Below are positions 8,519 to 17,490 of a DNA stretch of 64,000 nt, piece after piece. The notes beneath the pieces were generated by a model. The model ran no database searches. It had not been told where the DNA came from and saw only the letters and a list, made by a program, of their open reading frames with translations. How positions within the stretch are numbered: the stretch's first letter is position 1; the number at the start of each line of letters is the position of its first letter. Origin of the DNA: Balneola sp. (lineage in GTDB: Bacteria > Bacteroidota > Rhodothermia > Balneolales > Balneolaceae); NCBI GenBank assembly GCA_002694685.1, contig NZMW01000017.1:182345-246344 (forward strand). The letters are read 5' to 3'. A program made the translations under genes and the position numbers.

Positions 8519-8650
8519 TCACCTTAGCATGTGAGCAGCTGGAGGATTTTCAGTGCCTAATCTTACAGGAATTTCCTGAAGCTGCGCACCGCCCAGAAGC
8601 CGGTCAACTTTATCAGCAAGATTGCGAATCAGATTTTTCAGTGTGTCCAT
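8519..8650 (-). CDS. Possible 43-residue protein upstream of the M50 protease
   Basis: A short open frame beginning MDTLKNLIRNL and ending AHMLR. An amphipathic N-terminal helix is followed by a Gly/Ala/Pro-rich part; no family recognised. Support is indirect: the regulator box at 8708-8727 lies 57 bp upstream of this ATG, the same relation seen for the other box-associated genes, whereas the protease start is 238 bp away. It could equally be a leader region without translation. Confidence 0.35.
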   Translation of the reverse strand: MDTLKNLIRNLADKVDRLLGGAQLQEIPVRLGTENPPAAHMLR

Positions 8651-8707
8651 AATAAAGTGGGTTAACCGGTTCACATTTCAAGTTCATAATTTAACATACA
8701 AACGCAT

Positions 8708-8727
8708 TGCTGAAATAAAGCTTAAAC
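8708..8727 (-). promoter_or_regulatory. Candidate regulator box, copy 4
   Basis: Gene-strand reading GTTTAAGCTTTATTTCAGCA: half-sites TTTAAG and TTTCAG 11 bp apart. It lies 57 bp before the possible small gene at 8650 and 238 bp before the M50 protease. Confidence 0.5.
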
Positions 8728-9156
8728 TGGTAAGAGATTTTGCAATTATATTGCTTCTATATATAAGGGTGGCCGTCACTTTACCCTTATAAAGATGATT
8801 GGATAGGCTGGATCAAAATAGGTCAATGGACAGCAGCAAGAGTAAAAATTCTTGGCCACTAATTATTTGTAGATCGAAGCAATTCAGACAAGCATTACAT
8901 AATACTTAGTTACTTGGGTCGCGTTTACTATTACTGATTTCTGCCCCCTATTACTATAAAGCTGAGTAAAATTATAAAACGGCTGTATTTTGGCATAGAT
9001 GTTCATTTTGCAACGAATTTCGGAAGAGTGTTTAGATTACGCACCCTACCGAAATTTCTTTGCTGGAAAGACATCAACGTTGATTCATTTGTGCCATTGT
9101 ATTACTGAGCGTTTGGAATGCTCCTCATTGACTCACTTGCTTCATAAAGTCACTAA
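8728..9156. other. Intergenic region without a recognised gene
   Basis: About 430 bp. An open plus-strand frame of 53 codons runs from ATG 8999 to 9160 (starts MFILQRISEE) but has no recognisable family and overlaps the end of the next minus-strand gene. An 8-bp inverted repeat (AATTTCGG / CCGAAATT) is centred near 9031 without a T-run. It may be a decayed gene; nothing firmer can be supported. Confidence 0.3.
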
Positions 9157-9345
9157 CTAGTATTTGTTGCTCTGTGGTTCTGAGCCCTTTCGGTGATGAC
9201 CGATCATTAGAATATGGCAGGCAAGCATAGCTACAATTGCTAATGCAGTTGCTATTCCTTTATTTAAACCAAGTGCCGGGGCAATGAAGAGAAACAAAAA
9301 TACGGCCCCGCACCCGATTATCATCCATAGAATGTACTTATTCAT
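9157..9345 (-). CDS. DUF2933-like small membrane protein
   Basis: 62 residues with two hydrophobic segments (about 4-25 and 32-50) and a C-terminal basic/polar tail beginning GHHRKGS. The CHILMIGHH stretch resembles the C-H-x2-M-x2-H-H pattern of DUF2933 proteins, small inner-membrane proteins frequent in heavy-metal islands. Function unknown. It sits alone before the Met-rich protein gene on the same strand. Confidence 0.6.
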   Translation of the reverse strand: MNKYILWMIIGCGAVFLFLFIAPALGLNKGIATALAIVAMLACHILMIGHHRKGSEPQSNKY

Positions 9346-9447
9346 TGTATAAGAGTGTGCTATTGGGTTTAACTTCTTACGTAAAATATTGTGTTAAACT
9401 AAACTCTAGATATCCGGCGGTGAAGCTTGAATATCTCTTGAGTTTGA

Positions 9448-9927
9448 TTAATTATGATGCTTTTGATGGTCGTTGCCTTTCATTCCATCTTTTTTGTCCA
9501 TCATTCCCTCGCCATTCATCATATTTCCCTGCATCATTTGCATGCAGGTCATATGCATTTTCATCATGGATGAATCACCCATCATTTCCATCATTTTAGA
9601 GTGGTCCATTTCTCCATCCTGCATCATAGACTGCATCATCTTCATGTGGGCTTGCATGCGTTCTTTCATTTCAGGGTTATCCATCATATTCTGCATATTG
9701 CCCATCATCATGGTGCTGTCCATCTTCATAGAGCCCATCATTTTTTGCATCATCTGCTTACGCATTTCGGGGCTTTGTGCCATATGATCCATCATCATCG
9801 AGCGCATGGTAGAATCCTGCATCATTTCCTGCATCTGTTGTTTCTTTTGATTCATATCCTGCTGTTGAGCAAAGCTCATTCCTGCAGAAAAAAGAAGAAT
9901 CGTAAGTGTAAGTGTAAGTGTTTTCAT
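9448..9927 (-). CDS. Secreted methionine-rich protein, probable metal binder
   Basis: 159 residues. The signal peptide is MKTLTLTLTILLFSAGMSFA, with likely cleavage after SFA. The mature part is extremely Met-rich (many MM, MxxM and MxM groups) with Gln, Asp, Lys and a His-rich C-terminus. Met clusters of this sort bind Cu(I) or Ag(I) in periplasmic copper proteins. No enzymatic domain is visible. The neighbouring PII gene and DUF2933-like gene fit a copper/silver handling locus, although no efflux pump lies in the window. Confidence 0.7.
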   Translation of the reverse strand: MKTLTLTLTILLFSAGMSFAQQQDMNQKKQQMQEMMQDSTMRSMMMDHMAQSPEMRKQMMQKMMGSMKMDSTMMMGNMQNMMDNPEMKERMQAHMKMMQSMMQDGEMDHSKMMEMMGDSSMMKMHMTCMQMMQGNMMNGEGMMDKKDGMKGNDHQKHHN

Positions 9928-9973
9928 GATAGTGTTAGTTTATATATTGTGTTTTTAGTTATTACATATCTTT

Positions 9974-10315
9974 TTAAAAAAAGACACTGGGTCCTCTAGT
10001 GCCATCTTTAATACGAATAGCTTCGTCAATTGAAGAAATAAAAATTATGCCATCACCCTCAGTTCCGGTGGAAGCTTTCTTTTGTATGATATCTGCAATT
10101 CTTGAGGCGTCTTTGTCGTGAGCGGCAATTTCAATCTTTATCAGTTCTGCATGCATCGCTGGAAAGTCTAATGAACCATGTTGTTTGTTCGGATCAATAT
10201 ACCTACCGGTACCCTCACCTTTAAATACCGTCATACCAATTACTCCATGATGTCGCAATTCTTTATAAATTTCTTCAAGTAAAATCGGTCTGATCAAAAC
10301 TTTTAGCAGCTTCAT
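9974..10315 (-). CDS. PII family protein (metal-efflux-associated type)
   Basis: 113 residues from the ATG at 10315 (MKLLKVLIRP); an upstream in-frame start gives an unlikely 13-residue extension. The PII C-terminal signature is clear: GIIFISSIDEAIRIKDGTRG. The T-loop region (GEGTGRYIDPNK) is short and lacks the Tyr-containing uridylylation loop of GlnB/GlnK. This fits the PII group found beside heavy-metal RND efflux genes, thought to sense nucleotides. It forms a cytoplasmic trimer in known members. A regulator box lies 85 bp upstream. Confidence 0.82.
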   Translation of the reverse strand: MKLLKVLIRPILLEEIYKELRHHGVIGMTVFKGEGTGRYIDPNKQHGSLDFPAMHAELIKIEIAAHDKDASRIADIIQKKASTGTEGDGIIFISSIDEAIRIKDGTRGPSVFF

Positions 10316-10400
10316 GATATTTAGGTTTCTATTAATAATGGCTAAAACACACACTTTCAGAGTGTTTTAAGGTATTTTCTAATCTCAAAATAAGAACCCT

Positions 10401-10420
10401 AGCTTAAATCAAGCTTAAAT
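10401..10420 (-). promoter_or_regulatory. Candidate regulator box, copy 5
   Basis: Gene-strand reading ATTTAAGCTTGATTTAAGCT: two perfect TTTAAG half-sites 11 bp apart, 85 bp before the PII gene start at 10315. It lies about 127 bp before the divergent restriction gene at 10548, which is not expected to belong to this regulon. Confidence 0.55.
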
Positions 10421-10547
10421 AAATAAATCAAAGAATTCATAGAGTTACATGCAGCTTTATATGCTGTATGGTGAATATTTTACCTTATTATTTATTGTCT
10501 TTAAGCCCTGATTTTGTTAGCCTAAGCGCCAACCAAATTGTTTATTT

Positions 10548-13500
10548 ATGACCATTCAGGAATACGTTGATCAGTTAAATCTGAGATATAAATCAGGCAT
10601 TTCGAGGGAACACAGTTATCGGGGTGATTTACAGACTTTGCTTGGAGAGCTTTTGCCCGATTTACTCATTACCAATGAGCCGGCCCGATCTGAAGTGGGA
10701 GCACCTGATTACATTCTTACCAAAGGGAAAATTCCGGTTGGGTATATCGAAGCTAAAGATATTGGCGATTCCGATCTGGCAGGTAAAAAGAAAAACAAAG
10801 AACAGTTTGAGCGCTACAAAACCGGGCTCCCAAACCTCATCTTCACCGATTATCTCGACTTCTATGTGTATAGGGAGGGCGAATTGCTGACGTCTGTTTC
10901 AATTGCCGAAATTCAGGATGGTAAAATCGTTGGGCGAACTAAAAACTATGGCGAGTTCGAAAACATCATCAAAGATTTTGGGACGCATGTGGGGCAAACC
11001 ATCCGCAGTGCCAATAAGCTGTCGAAGATGATGGCCGGTAAAGCCCGAATCCTCGCTGATGTAATTGAAAAAGCCCTGAATGCCGATGAAGAAAAGCAGA
11101 AAAACAAAGTAAACGAGACGGCTAACAATACCCTGCGGGAACAATTGACTGCATTTCAGAACGTCTTGATTCACGATATCAGCGCTAAGGAATTTGCAGA
11201 TATCTATGCACAGACGATTGCTTATGGTATGTTTGCAGCTCGTTTACACGATTCGACATTGGATACCTTTGATCGACATGAGGCAGCTGCGCTTATTCCA
11301 AAAACCAATCCCTTCCTTCGTAAGCTTTTCCAATACATTGCAGGATATGACTTGGATGATCGTATCGCATGGGTGGTAGATGGGTTAGCTGATATTTTCA
11401 GAGCGACCGATGTTGATGGCCTTCTAAAGAACTTTGGAAAAGCTACTCAACAACAAGATCCCATCATACATTTTTATGAAACATTCCTGGCTGAGTATGA
11501 TCCCAAGCTGCGAAAAAGTCGCGGAGTTTGGTACACGCCAGAGCCGGTGGTAAACTTTATTGTACGAGCGGTCGATGATATTCTAAAAGACGAATTTGGA
11601 CTGAAAGACGGGCTGGCCGATACCTCTAAAACAAAAGTGAAGGTAAAAGTACCCACGCACGACAAACGACATAAAGGCGGTATGGTGGAAGAGGAACGGG
11701 AAGTCCATAAAGTGCAGATTCTGGACCCGGCAGCTGGAACCGGAACCTTTTTAGCTGAAGTGATCAAACAAATTCATTCCAAGTTTGAAGGACAGCAAGG
11801 CATTTGGGCTACCTATGTGGAAGAACATTTGATCCCACGCCTGAACGGATTTGAGATCTTAATGGCCAGTTATGCAATGGCACACCTGAAACTGGACCTG
11901 CTGTTAAGGGAAACTGGTGTAGAGCCAAGTGGTAGTGAACGTTTCCGGGTGTATCTGACTAACACTCTGGAAGAACATCACCCAGACACAGGAACCCTCT
12001 TTGCTGGTTGGTTAAGTGAAGAGGCTAATGAAGCCAATCACATTAAGCGTGATACACCTGTGATGGTTGTATTAGGTAATCCACCTTATTCAGTCAGCAG
12101 TAGAAATAATGGAGAATGGATTGAAGAAAGAATCAAAACTTACAAGGAAGGTGTACAAGGTTATAATAAAAATGCCTTGTCAGATGACTATGTTAAATTT
12201 ATTCGATATGGGCAGTATTTGATTGAAAAGAATAGTGAAGGCATACTTGCTTACATATCAAACAATAGTTTTATAGATGGTATTACACACCACAAAATGA
12301 GAGAGGATTTACTTAATGCATTTGATAAAATATATGTTTTAGACTTACATGGTAGCTATAAAAAACAAGAAGTAACAGATGATGGAGAGAAAGATGAAAA
12401 CGTATTTGATATCCAACAGGGTGTTTCAATAAATATTTTTATAAAGAAAAGAGAGAGTCACAACATGGCATCACTATTAAAAAATGATGCCTTAGGTAAG
12501 AGGAAAGAAAAATACAATTACTTAACTGAAAATAGTTTATCAACAATTAATTGGAAAGCAGTAGAGCCCCAGTCACCAGATTACTTTTTTAAAGAATTCA
12601 AGTACAAACTGAGAAATCAATTTGAAGAATGGATTTCCCTGGACAAATTATTCATTGAATCTGGTACTGGTATAAAATTCAGAAAAGACAATCTCTTGAT
12701 TAAGCCTCACTTCGATAGGGATTCAGTAATTGAGTTGTTTAAAGACATGAAAAATCTTGATTCACAGCAAATACTTGAGAAGTATAATATTTCTGATACT
12801 AAAGACTGGAAAATTAGTGAGAAAAGGGACCTTTTTGAGAATGAAGCAGATGATATCATGGAAGTGCAATACCGGCTATTTGATAGTAGGTTCACCTACT
12901 ATCCTTATGAAAAAATCCATGAAATTATAGTTCGAGGAGATTCTCGAAGAGAGCTAATGAGGAATTTATTTTTTAAAGATAATTTAGCTTTATTGTCTGC
13001 CCGTCAACAAAGTGCATACGATTTTCAACATGTGTTTATTTCAGATAGATTGGTTGATATGTGCACATTATCCGCTAAGTCAAAAGAAAGCACATACACA
13101 TTCCCTTTATATGTCTATCCAGAAAATAGCACCCAACAAACTTTGGATGGAAGTATAGAACGAAGGCCTAATTTAGAAAAGAAAATCGTAGATAAAATTG
13201 CTAAAAATTTGGATCTGAAGTTCTCTCCGGAAAAGAAAGAAATCGAAGGCACCTTTGCTCCCATTGATCTGCTCGATTATATCTATGCCGTATTGCATTC
13301 CCCAAGCTACCGGGAGAAATACAAAGAGTTTCTCAAGATCGACTTTCCAAGAGTACCTTACCCCGAAGATCCCGAGCTTTTCTGGCAACTTGTGGAACTT
13401 GGTGGAGAGTTGCGCCAAATTCACTTACTGGAGCATCCGGTGATAGAAGAATTTATAACTACCTATCCCATTGCAGGAAGCAATATGATTTCCAACCGGC

Positions 13501-13844
13501 TGACGAAGAATGATCCGGGATTTGTGGTTGATGGAGATGATGCAAGTGGTGAAGAAAACGAAGCCCTGAAAGGCAAGATCCTTCGGAGGTATCCTCAGGA
13601 TGACTCGGATGATGACCTGGAATTAGGCAAAGTGTGGATTAACGAAGAGCAGTATTTCGGCAATGTGCCTAAAAAAGCCTGGGAGTTCTACATTGGAGGC
13701 TATCAACCCGCTGAGAAATGGCTTAAAGACCGTCGAGACCGTGAACTTTCCATAGACGAAATCCGTCACTATCAAAAGATCATTGTTGCTCTTATGGAGA
13801 CAGATCGGTTGATGCAGGAGATTGATGGGGTTTGGGGGAAGTAA
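10548..13844 (+). CDS. Single-chain restriction-modification enzyme (type IIG/ISP-like)
   Basis: 1098 residues. The N-terminal PD-(D/E)XK nuclease has Asp54 in GAPDYIL and Glu68-x-Lys70 in YIEAKDIG. A helical connector follows, then an N6-adenine methylase with motif I ILDPAAGTGTFL (about 391) and motif IV NPPY (about 511). The rest (about 600-1098) is the target-recognition region. A C-terminal block (IDLLDYIYAVLHSPSYREKY) is typical of enzymes annotated 'Type ISP restriction/modification'. No helicase domain is present, so it probably cleaves and methylates without translocation. The target is unknown. The central part (12.1-13.1 kb) is visibly more AT-rich than the ends, as expected for a swapped specificity segment. 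Confidence 0.9.
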   Translation: MTIQEYVDQLNLRYKSGISREHSYRGDLQTLLGELLPDLLITNEPARSEVGAPDYILTKGKIPVGYIEAKDIGDSDLAGKKKNKEQFERYKTGLPNLIFTDYLDFYVYREGELLTSVSIAEIQDGKIVGRTKNYGEFENIIKDFGTHVGQTIRSANKLSKMMAGKARILADVIEKALNADEEKQKNKVNETANNTLREQLTAFQNVLIHDISAKEFADIYAQTIAYGMFAARLHDSTLDTFDRHEAAALIPKTNPFLRKLFQYIAGYDLDDRIAWVVDGLADIFRATDVDGLLKNFGKATQQQDPIIHFYETFLAEYDPKLRKSRGVWYTPEPVVNFIVRAVDDILKDEFGLKDGLADTSKTKVKVKVPTHDKRHKGGMVEEEREVHKVQILDPAAGTGTFLAEVIKQIHSKFEGQQGIWATYVEEHLIPRLNGFEILMASYAMAHLKLDLLLRETGVEPSGSERFRVYLTNTLEEHHPDTGTLFAGWLSEEANEANHIKRDTPVMVVLGNPPYSVSSRNNGEWIEERIKTYKEGVQGYNKNALSDDYVKFIRYGQYLIEKNSEGILAYISNNSFIDGITHHKMREDLLNAFDKIYVLDLHGSYKKQEVTDDGEKDENVFDIQQGVSINIFIKKRESHNMASLLKNDALGKRKEKYNYLTENSLSTINWKAVEPQSPDYFFKEFKYKLRNQFEEWISLDKLFIESGTGIKFRKDNLLIKPHFDRDSVIELFKDMKNLDSQQILEKYNISDTKDWKISEKRDLFENEADDIMEVQYRLFDSRFTYYPYEKIHEIIVRGDSRRELMRNLFFKDNLALLSARQQSAYDFQHVFISDRLVDMCTLSAKSKESTYTFPLYVYPENSTQQTLDGSIERRPNLEKKIVDKIAKNLDLKFSPEKKEIEGTFAPIDLLDYIYAVLHSPSYREKYKEFLKIDFPRVPYPEDPELFWQLVELGGELRQIHLLEHPVIEEFITTYPIAGSNMISNRLTKNDPGFVVDGDDASGEENEALKGKILRRYPQDDSDDDLELGKVWINEEQYFGNVPKKAWEFYIGGYQPAEKWLKDRRDRELSIDEIRHYQKIIVALMETDRLMQEIDGVWGK

Positions 13845-13880
13845 ATAAATTCTAAAGCTATGCTTATTTACTTAGTTTTT
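13841..13880. terminator. Candidate shared terminator between convergent genes
   Basis: GTAAATAA (13841) and TTATTTAC (13864-13871) form an 8-bp AT-rich stem around a 15-nt loop, followed by a T-rich run. It overlaps the stop of the restriction gene and abuts the end of the convergent HEPN gene. A weak stem, so only a candidate. Confidence 0.4.
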
Positions 13881-14943
13881 ACTCGTTATCCCAATCAGCT
13901 CTGCCATCGCAAAAATTACATCCATTATAATAGCTGTCAACCATATCTCCTGAGTTAGGTTCATTACACCATGCACACCAATTCAAATGGTCAAACTCCT
14001 CAAAACAACAGGCGCATAAATAAGAACCATCATCAAAACGAACAATTTTTTGGTAGCCATCGCAGTAATAACAATTACCTAAATCCCAAGAATAATCACC
14101 ATCCATAAATGCTGCAGTTGCGAAACCGCTATCCCAAATAATTTCTACTAAATCATCCGGTTCAAAATTCTTTTGGCATTGTTTGCATTGAGAAAAGCCT
14201 TCACCATAAAAGAAAACTGTTGACTCGCAATCAGTACATCCTACTTGAATAGTCTTTTCCTTCAGATTACATACCAAACATTCAGATATATATAATTTTT
14301 CTTTTTCTATCTCATGCTTTAGAGTTTCATAGCTACATGATGGACATTTTGTAAATACTATACCATTTGATGTTAATTTTTTTATTCTGTCTTCTTTAGC
14401 TTGATAAACTACTGATAGAAACTCCCGGTGTTTTCTTAGTGATTTATCTATTGTTTCAATCTGATCTTGCCAGTCTGAAAAAGTTTCTTTCCATTGCTCA
14501 TTTAAGAGTTGGTGCAAATAATACCAGGCTATTAACTGCTCTTTTACTATACTTTCTTTTAAAGTACGATTCTCACTTTCAGAACCATCTGGATGAAAAA
14601 AATGGACTAATTTATTCCGGTGCTTGGTTACCTTCTCAAAAGCTTTTGATACATCTTGAGATATGCCTTTTCCTAATACATTTTCTAACCTATCAGCGCC
14701 ATTGGAAAGTGAAACAGATCTAAAATTACCCGAAATAAATTTTTCTTTATTTAAGCTTTCTGAATTTGCAACAATCAACGTCCAATGTTCAGCCATTAGT
14801 CTTGCTTTTATAAAAAGCTCAAGAGCTGAATGGAAATTAATCATGGAATGCTTAAAATTATTTTGATCAAGCTCTTCAAAAGCTTTTTTAAGAAAATCAA
14901 AAGCATTCTCTACAAGCCTTGTAAACATTTCTTTGCTGTTCAT
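13879..14943 (-). CDS. HEPN-like protein with C-terminal zinc ribbons
   Basis: 354 residues from the ATG at 14943 (MNSKEMF); a longer frame back to 15000 is unconvincing. The N-terminal helical domain (1-150) carries Arg109-x4-His114 in KHRNKLVHFF, the R-x4-6-H motif of HEPN ribonucleases. From about 195 there are repeated Cys-x2-Cys pairs: CPSC, CLVC, CTDC, CKQC, CYYC, CACC, CAWC and CNFC, forming several zinc ribbons. The combination suggests an RNA- or DNA-sensing nuclease, but activity is not shown. It converges on the restriction enzyme gene and belongs to a small defence cluster. Confidence 0.6.
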   Translation of the reverse strand: MNSKEMFTRLVENAFDFLKKAFEELDQNNFKHSMINFHSALELFIKARLMAEHWTLIVANSESLNKEKFISGNFRSVSLSNGADRLENVLGKGISQDVSKAFEKVTKHRNKLVHFFHPDGSESENRTLKESIVKEQLIAWYYLHQLLNEQWKETFSDWQDQIETIDKSLRKHREFLSVVYQAKEDRIKKLTSNGIVFTKCPSCSYETLKHEIEKEKLYISECLVCNLKEKTIQVGCTDCESTVFFYGEGFSQCKQCQKNFEPDDLVEIIWDSGFATAAFMDGDYSWDLGNCYYCDGYQKIVRFDDGSYLCACCFEEFDHLNWCAWCNEPNSGDMVDSYYNGCNFCDGRADWDNE

Positions 14944-15000
14944 ATCCAAAATATTCTTTACAGTGATTGGCAAATCAACGTGCAGCAACAATACCATCAA

Positions 15001-15424
15001 ATCATTTATCAGCTGCTTTCACGTGTCTAAAAATAGCTTAATGCTTGTATTAATATTAAGATTTTTAATTGTCTTTGCAGGCCTAATCCCGGTTGCCTAG
15101 CTAAACAAATCAAACAATTTTGGATGGGCCAATGTTAGGCTATTATTTTTCATCCTCATCAGAAATCTCATAAACAAATTTGTAACAAACCTTCGCCCAC
15201 CACTTGAAGCGTTCTTCTTTACCAGTATCATGGTAATGGAAGACTGCACTTATTCTAAGACCCCAAAACATGTTATATGTGCTATTTATATAACCTATGT
15301 GGATAAGTCCTCTGAAATGTGGACAAGTGTTACATAACCGTTACATAAAAAAAGCCATTCTAACAGCTTTAAAACAGTGTTTGTGGGTGAATACCCTAAA
15401 ATTGTTACATAAAGGTGACATAGA
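15001..15424. other. Intergenic region with one doubtful small frame
   Basis: A 42-codon minus-strand frame (15143-15271, starting MFWGLRISAV, ending SDEDEK) is readable but unrecognised. Otherwise only AT-rich sequence and a pair of TTACATAA-type repeats near 15334-15350 and 15403-15411 are seen. These lie just past the end of the AlbA_2 gene. Confidence 0.3.
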
Positions 15425-16882
15425 TCAAGCCCAAAAAGGAATGTAACTGGCATCTCTTTTAGAGTTACTGGATGGATCAAAATCCTTAATAAGACCAGCT
15501 TCTATGGTATCAGAAATAATTCTGGAAGCCATAGGGTAATTTTTGTCCGAAATCTCAAACCTTTTTCTGAGGGACTTATTACTCATCCTTTCACCGGAGA
15601 AGTGTTTGAGACAGGTATGTTGATAACACGCTCTTATTTTATCTTTTTTATCCATTTCATTCAACGGCCGATAAGCATAAAGCTTTGCAATAGTATGAAA
15701 GTCATCTACTAAGAAATCAGGCGGGGGCAATTGAAAGATCTCAACAGCATCTACAACCTTTATAATACCGCTACCGCGTTCCTCACAAATATTAAGCCTT
15801 CTCATAAATGAAGCCAATTCTTCATTACGTGAGCGAGGTGTAGCACCAATAAATCTTAATGGGTCAACAAGAGGTTTCCCATTGTTTGTAATCTCAATTC
15901 TGTCATCAAAAATTTCGATCATTGGATTTGTTCCTTTCATCTCGAAATCCTGATGGATAATAGCGTTCGCCACAAGCTCACGAATAGCGATTTCGGGATA
16001 CATTTTAACCTTGCTTCTCAAAGCTTGCCCAATCACTTCATTCTCAGGGAGTTGATCGTTTATCCATGATATGAGTCCTTCAAAACCATTGGCGTATCCT
16101 TTTATGCCATTCTGCTCTTTTATTGTATTCACTTTGTTTTTTCCATCATAGATAATCACCCGGATGGATTTTCTTTTTAGAGAAGGGAATTTATTCAATT
16201 GCTTTGCGAATAGAATTGCGCCCAGATTTGTTACAGAATATCTACCGCTATCAAAGGCCACCAGGTTTTCCTCAATAAGCTTATCAAGTATTCCACTCAT
16301 ATCAGCAGGAAGAGGAATGCTCATCATTTCAAAGAAAGCGGGATAATCAATAAGTTGAAGTACTTCATTTCCCTCAAGATTGTCAGCAGCAATTTTACTC
16401 TCAAATGAAGCCTCAGGATGCCTTTTCCAAATTTTTCTTTCCTTTTCAGGATGATCTTCAAGTTTCTTTTTATATGATCCTACACGGATAAATTTATCGT
16501 GGCGAAATCGAACAGGCTGATTTCTCGTTGCATCAATTTGAAATATGGAGATACTCTTTCCTTCATAATCAAATTCATAAATTTTAAAATCTATTTTAGG
16601 ATACAGTTGGGTAGCCAGCCAGTTTTCAAGCTCCTGGTTTCCTATTTTGGTGTTTTTAGGATGAAAATCTGTTCCAACAATATCATGTGTTCCGTCTTCT
16701 ATGCCATAAACCAAGTAGCCGTATTTTTGGTTATGAAGGCAGGCTGAGTTTGAGAGTGCTGAAATATATTCCCCTATTTGATTCTCTTCAACGTAGCTTT
16801 GCTTAAACTCTACCCATTCGCACTCTTTGGGCAAAGCAATAAGCCTTTCTAATAATTGTTTTTGTTCTGTTGGTGATAACAT
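15425..16882 (-). CDS. AlbA_2 / HATPase_c_4 protein (Schlafen-related, RecG-like regulator family)
   Basis: 485 residues. The N-terminal AlbA_2 (formerly AAA_4) domain begins WVEFKQSY and continues through GYLVYGIEDG. A GHKL-type ATP-binding domain appears around 300-400: IAIRELVANAIIHQDF (N-box), RIEITNNGK and ERGSGIIKV. A winged-helix-like tail (about 425-485) follows. The family is annotated as putative transcriptional regulator or helicase-related; AlbA_2 is shared with Schlafen-like nucleases and common in defence islands. It is the last gene before the prophage-like region. Confidence 0.78.
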   Translation of the reverse strand: MLSPTEQKQLLERLIALPKECEWVEFKQSYVEENQIGEYISALSNSACLHNQKYGYLVYGIEDGTHDIVGTDFHPKNTKIGNQELENWLATQLYPKIDFKIYEFDYEGKSISIFQIDATRNQPVRFRHDKFIRVGSYKKKLEDHPEKERKIWKRHPEASFESKIAADNLEGNEVLQLIDYPAFFEMMSIPLPADMSGILDKLIEENLVAFDSGRYSVTNLGAILFAKQLNKFPSLKRKSIRVIIYDGKNKVNTIKEQNGIKGYANGFEGLISWINDQLPENEVIGQALRSKVKMYPEIAIRELVANAIIHQDFEMKGTNPMIEIFDDRIEITNNGKPLVDPLRFIGATPRSRNEELASFMRRLNICEERGSGIIKVVDAVEIFQLPPPDFLVDDFHTIAKLYAYRPLNEMDKKDKIRACYQHTCLKHFSGERMSNKSLRKRFEISDKNYPMASRIISDTIEAGLIKDFDPSSNSKRDASYIPFWA

Positions 16883-17180
16883 GATTCTTGGTAATATGTA
16901 TCGGATGCTGGAAAGAAGTTACATTAAGTGTGAAAAAGAAACTGATTAGTTTAACATCTAGAGGATTTTTAAAAAATTTTTGGACTTTGAAATTGAGCAA
17001 ATAAATGGATGATTCTAAAACAAAAAGAAATGCCCCGTAGCTGCTATGAAATTAAATTCGTTTCCCAAGTGTAACTTAGGACTTCGCAACATACAGGGCT
17101 CTGTTTAAATGTACTGTTATCCTTAGATTATGACAAGGTGTTATATTTTATTTGATCTGCATAACAATAAAACACGTTAT

Positions 17181-17459
17181 TTATAACTGATTTTCTTCAA
17201 CTTTTGTGTTTTGGGAAGAACCGGCAATTAAAGCGACAATCCCATACACATATCCAATAGCTTCAACGATAGCTAAAATGATAAGTACCGTTTCATCTAA
17301 TTCACCGGCATTGATTCGTCCGGTTGTAATCATCCCAGAAATGCCCAAGCTGGTAAGCCCGCTTTTGGCAATGTCCTTTCCTTCCTGCGGGGTTTCTTTC
17401 TTGAATAAGGTGATAAGTGTTGGTACGGATTTGATGACGCTTTTAAGTAGTTTTTTCAT
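17181..17459 (-). CDS. Small phage membrane protein, holin candidate
   Basis: 92 residues. A basic amphipathic N-terminus (KKLLKSVIKS) is followed by a weak hydrophobic segment (about 33-48) and a strong one (56-80). It is the last gene of the leftward phage transcript, 32 bp after a one-helix coiled-coil gene that overlaps the endolysin gene. Two short membrane segments next to an endolysin suggest a holin. A structural membrane protein is the alternative. Confidence 0.5.
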   Translation of the reverse strand: MKKLLKSVIKSVPTLITLFKKETPQEGKDIAKSGLTSLGISGMITTGRINAGELDETVLIILAIVEAIGYVYGIVALIAGSSQNTKVEENQL

Positions 17460-17490
17460 GAGTAATAAGGCTAAATTAGGTTAATAAGGC

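Noticed and set aside
8999..9160. 53-codon plus-strand frame starting MFILQRISEE
   Set aside because: No family or upstream signal, and it overlaps the end of the DUF2933-like gene. Kept only as a note in the intergenic entry.
9345..9999. Several plus-strand frames (Ile/His/Cys-rich) opposite the Met-rich gene
   Set aside because: They are complements of ATG-rich Met codons. The minus-strand frame has a proper signal peptide.
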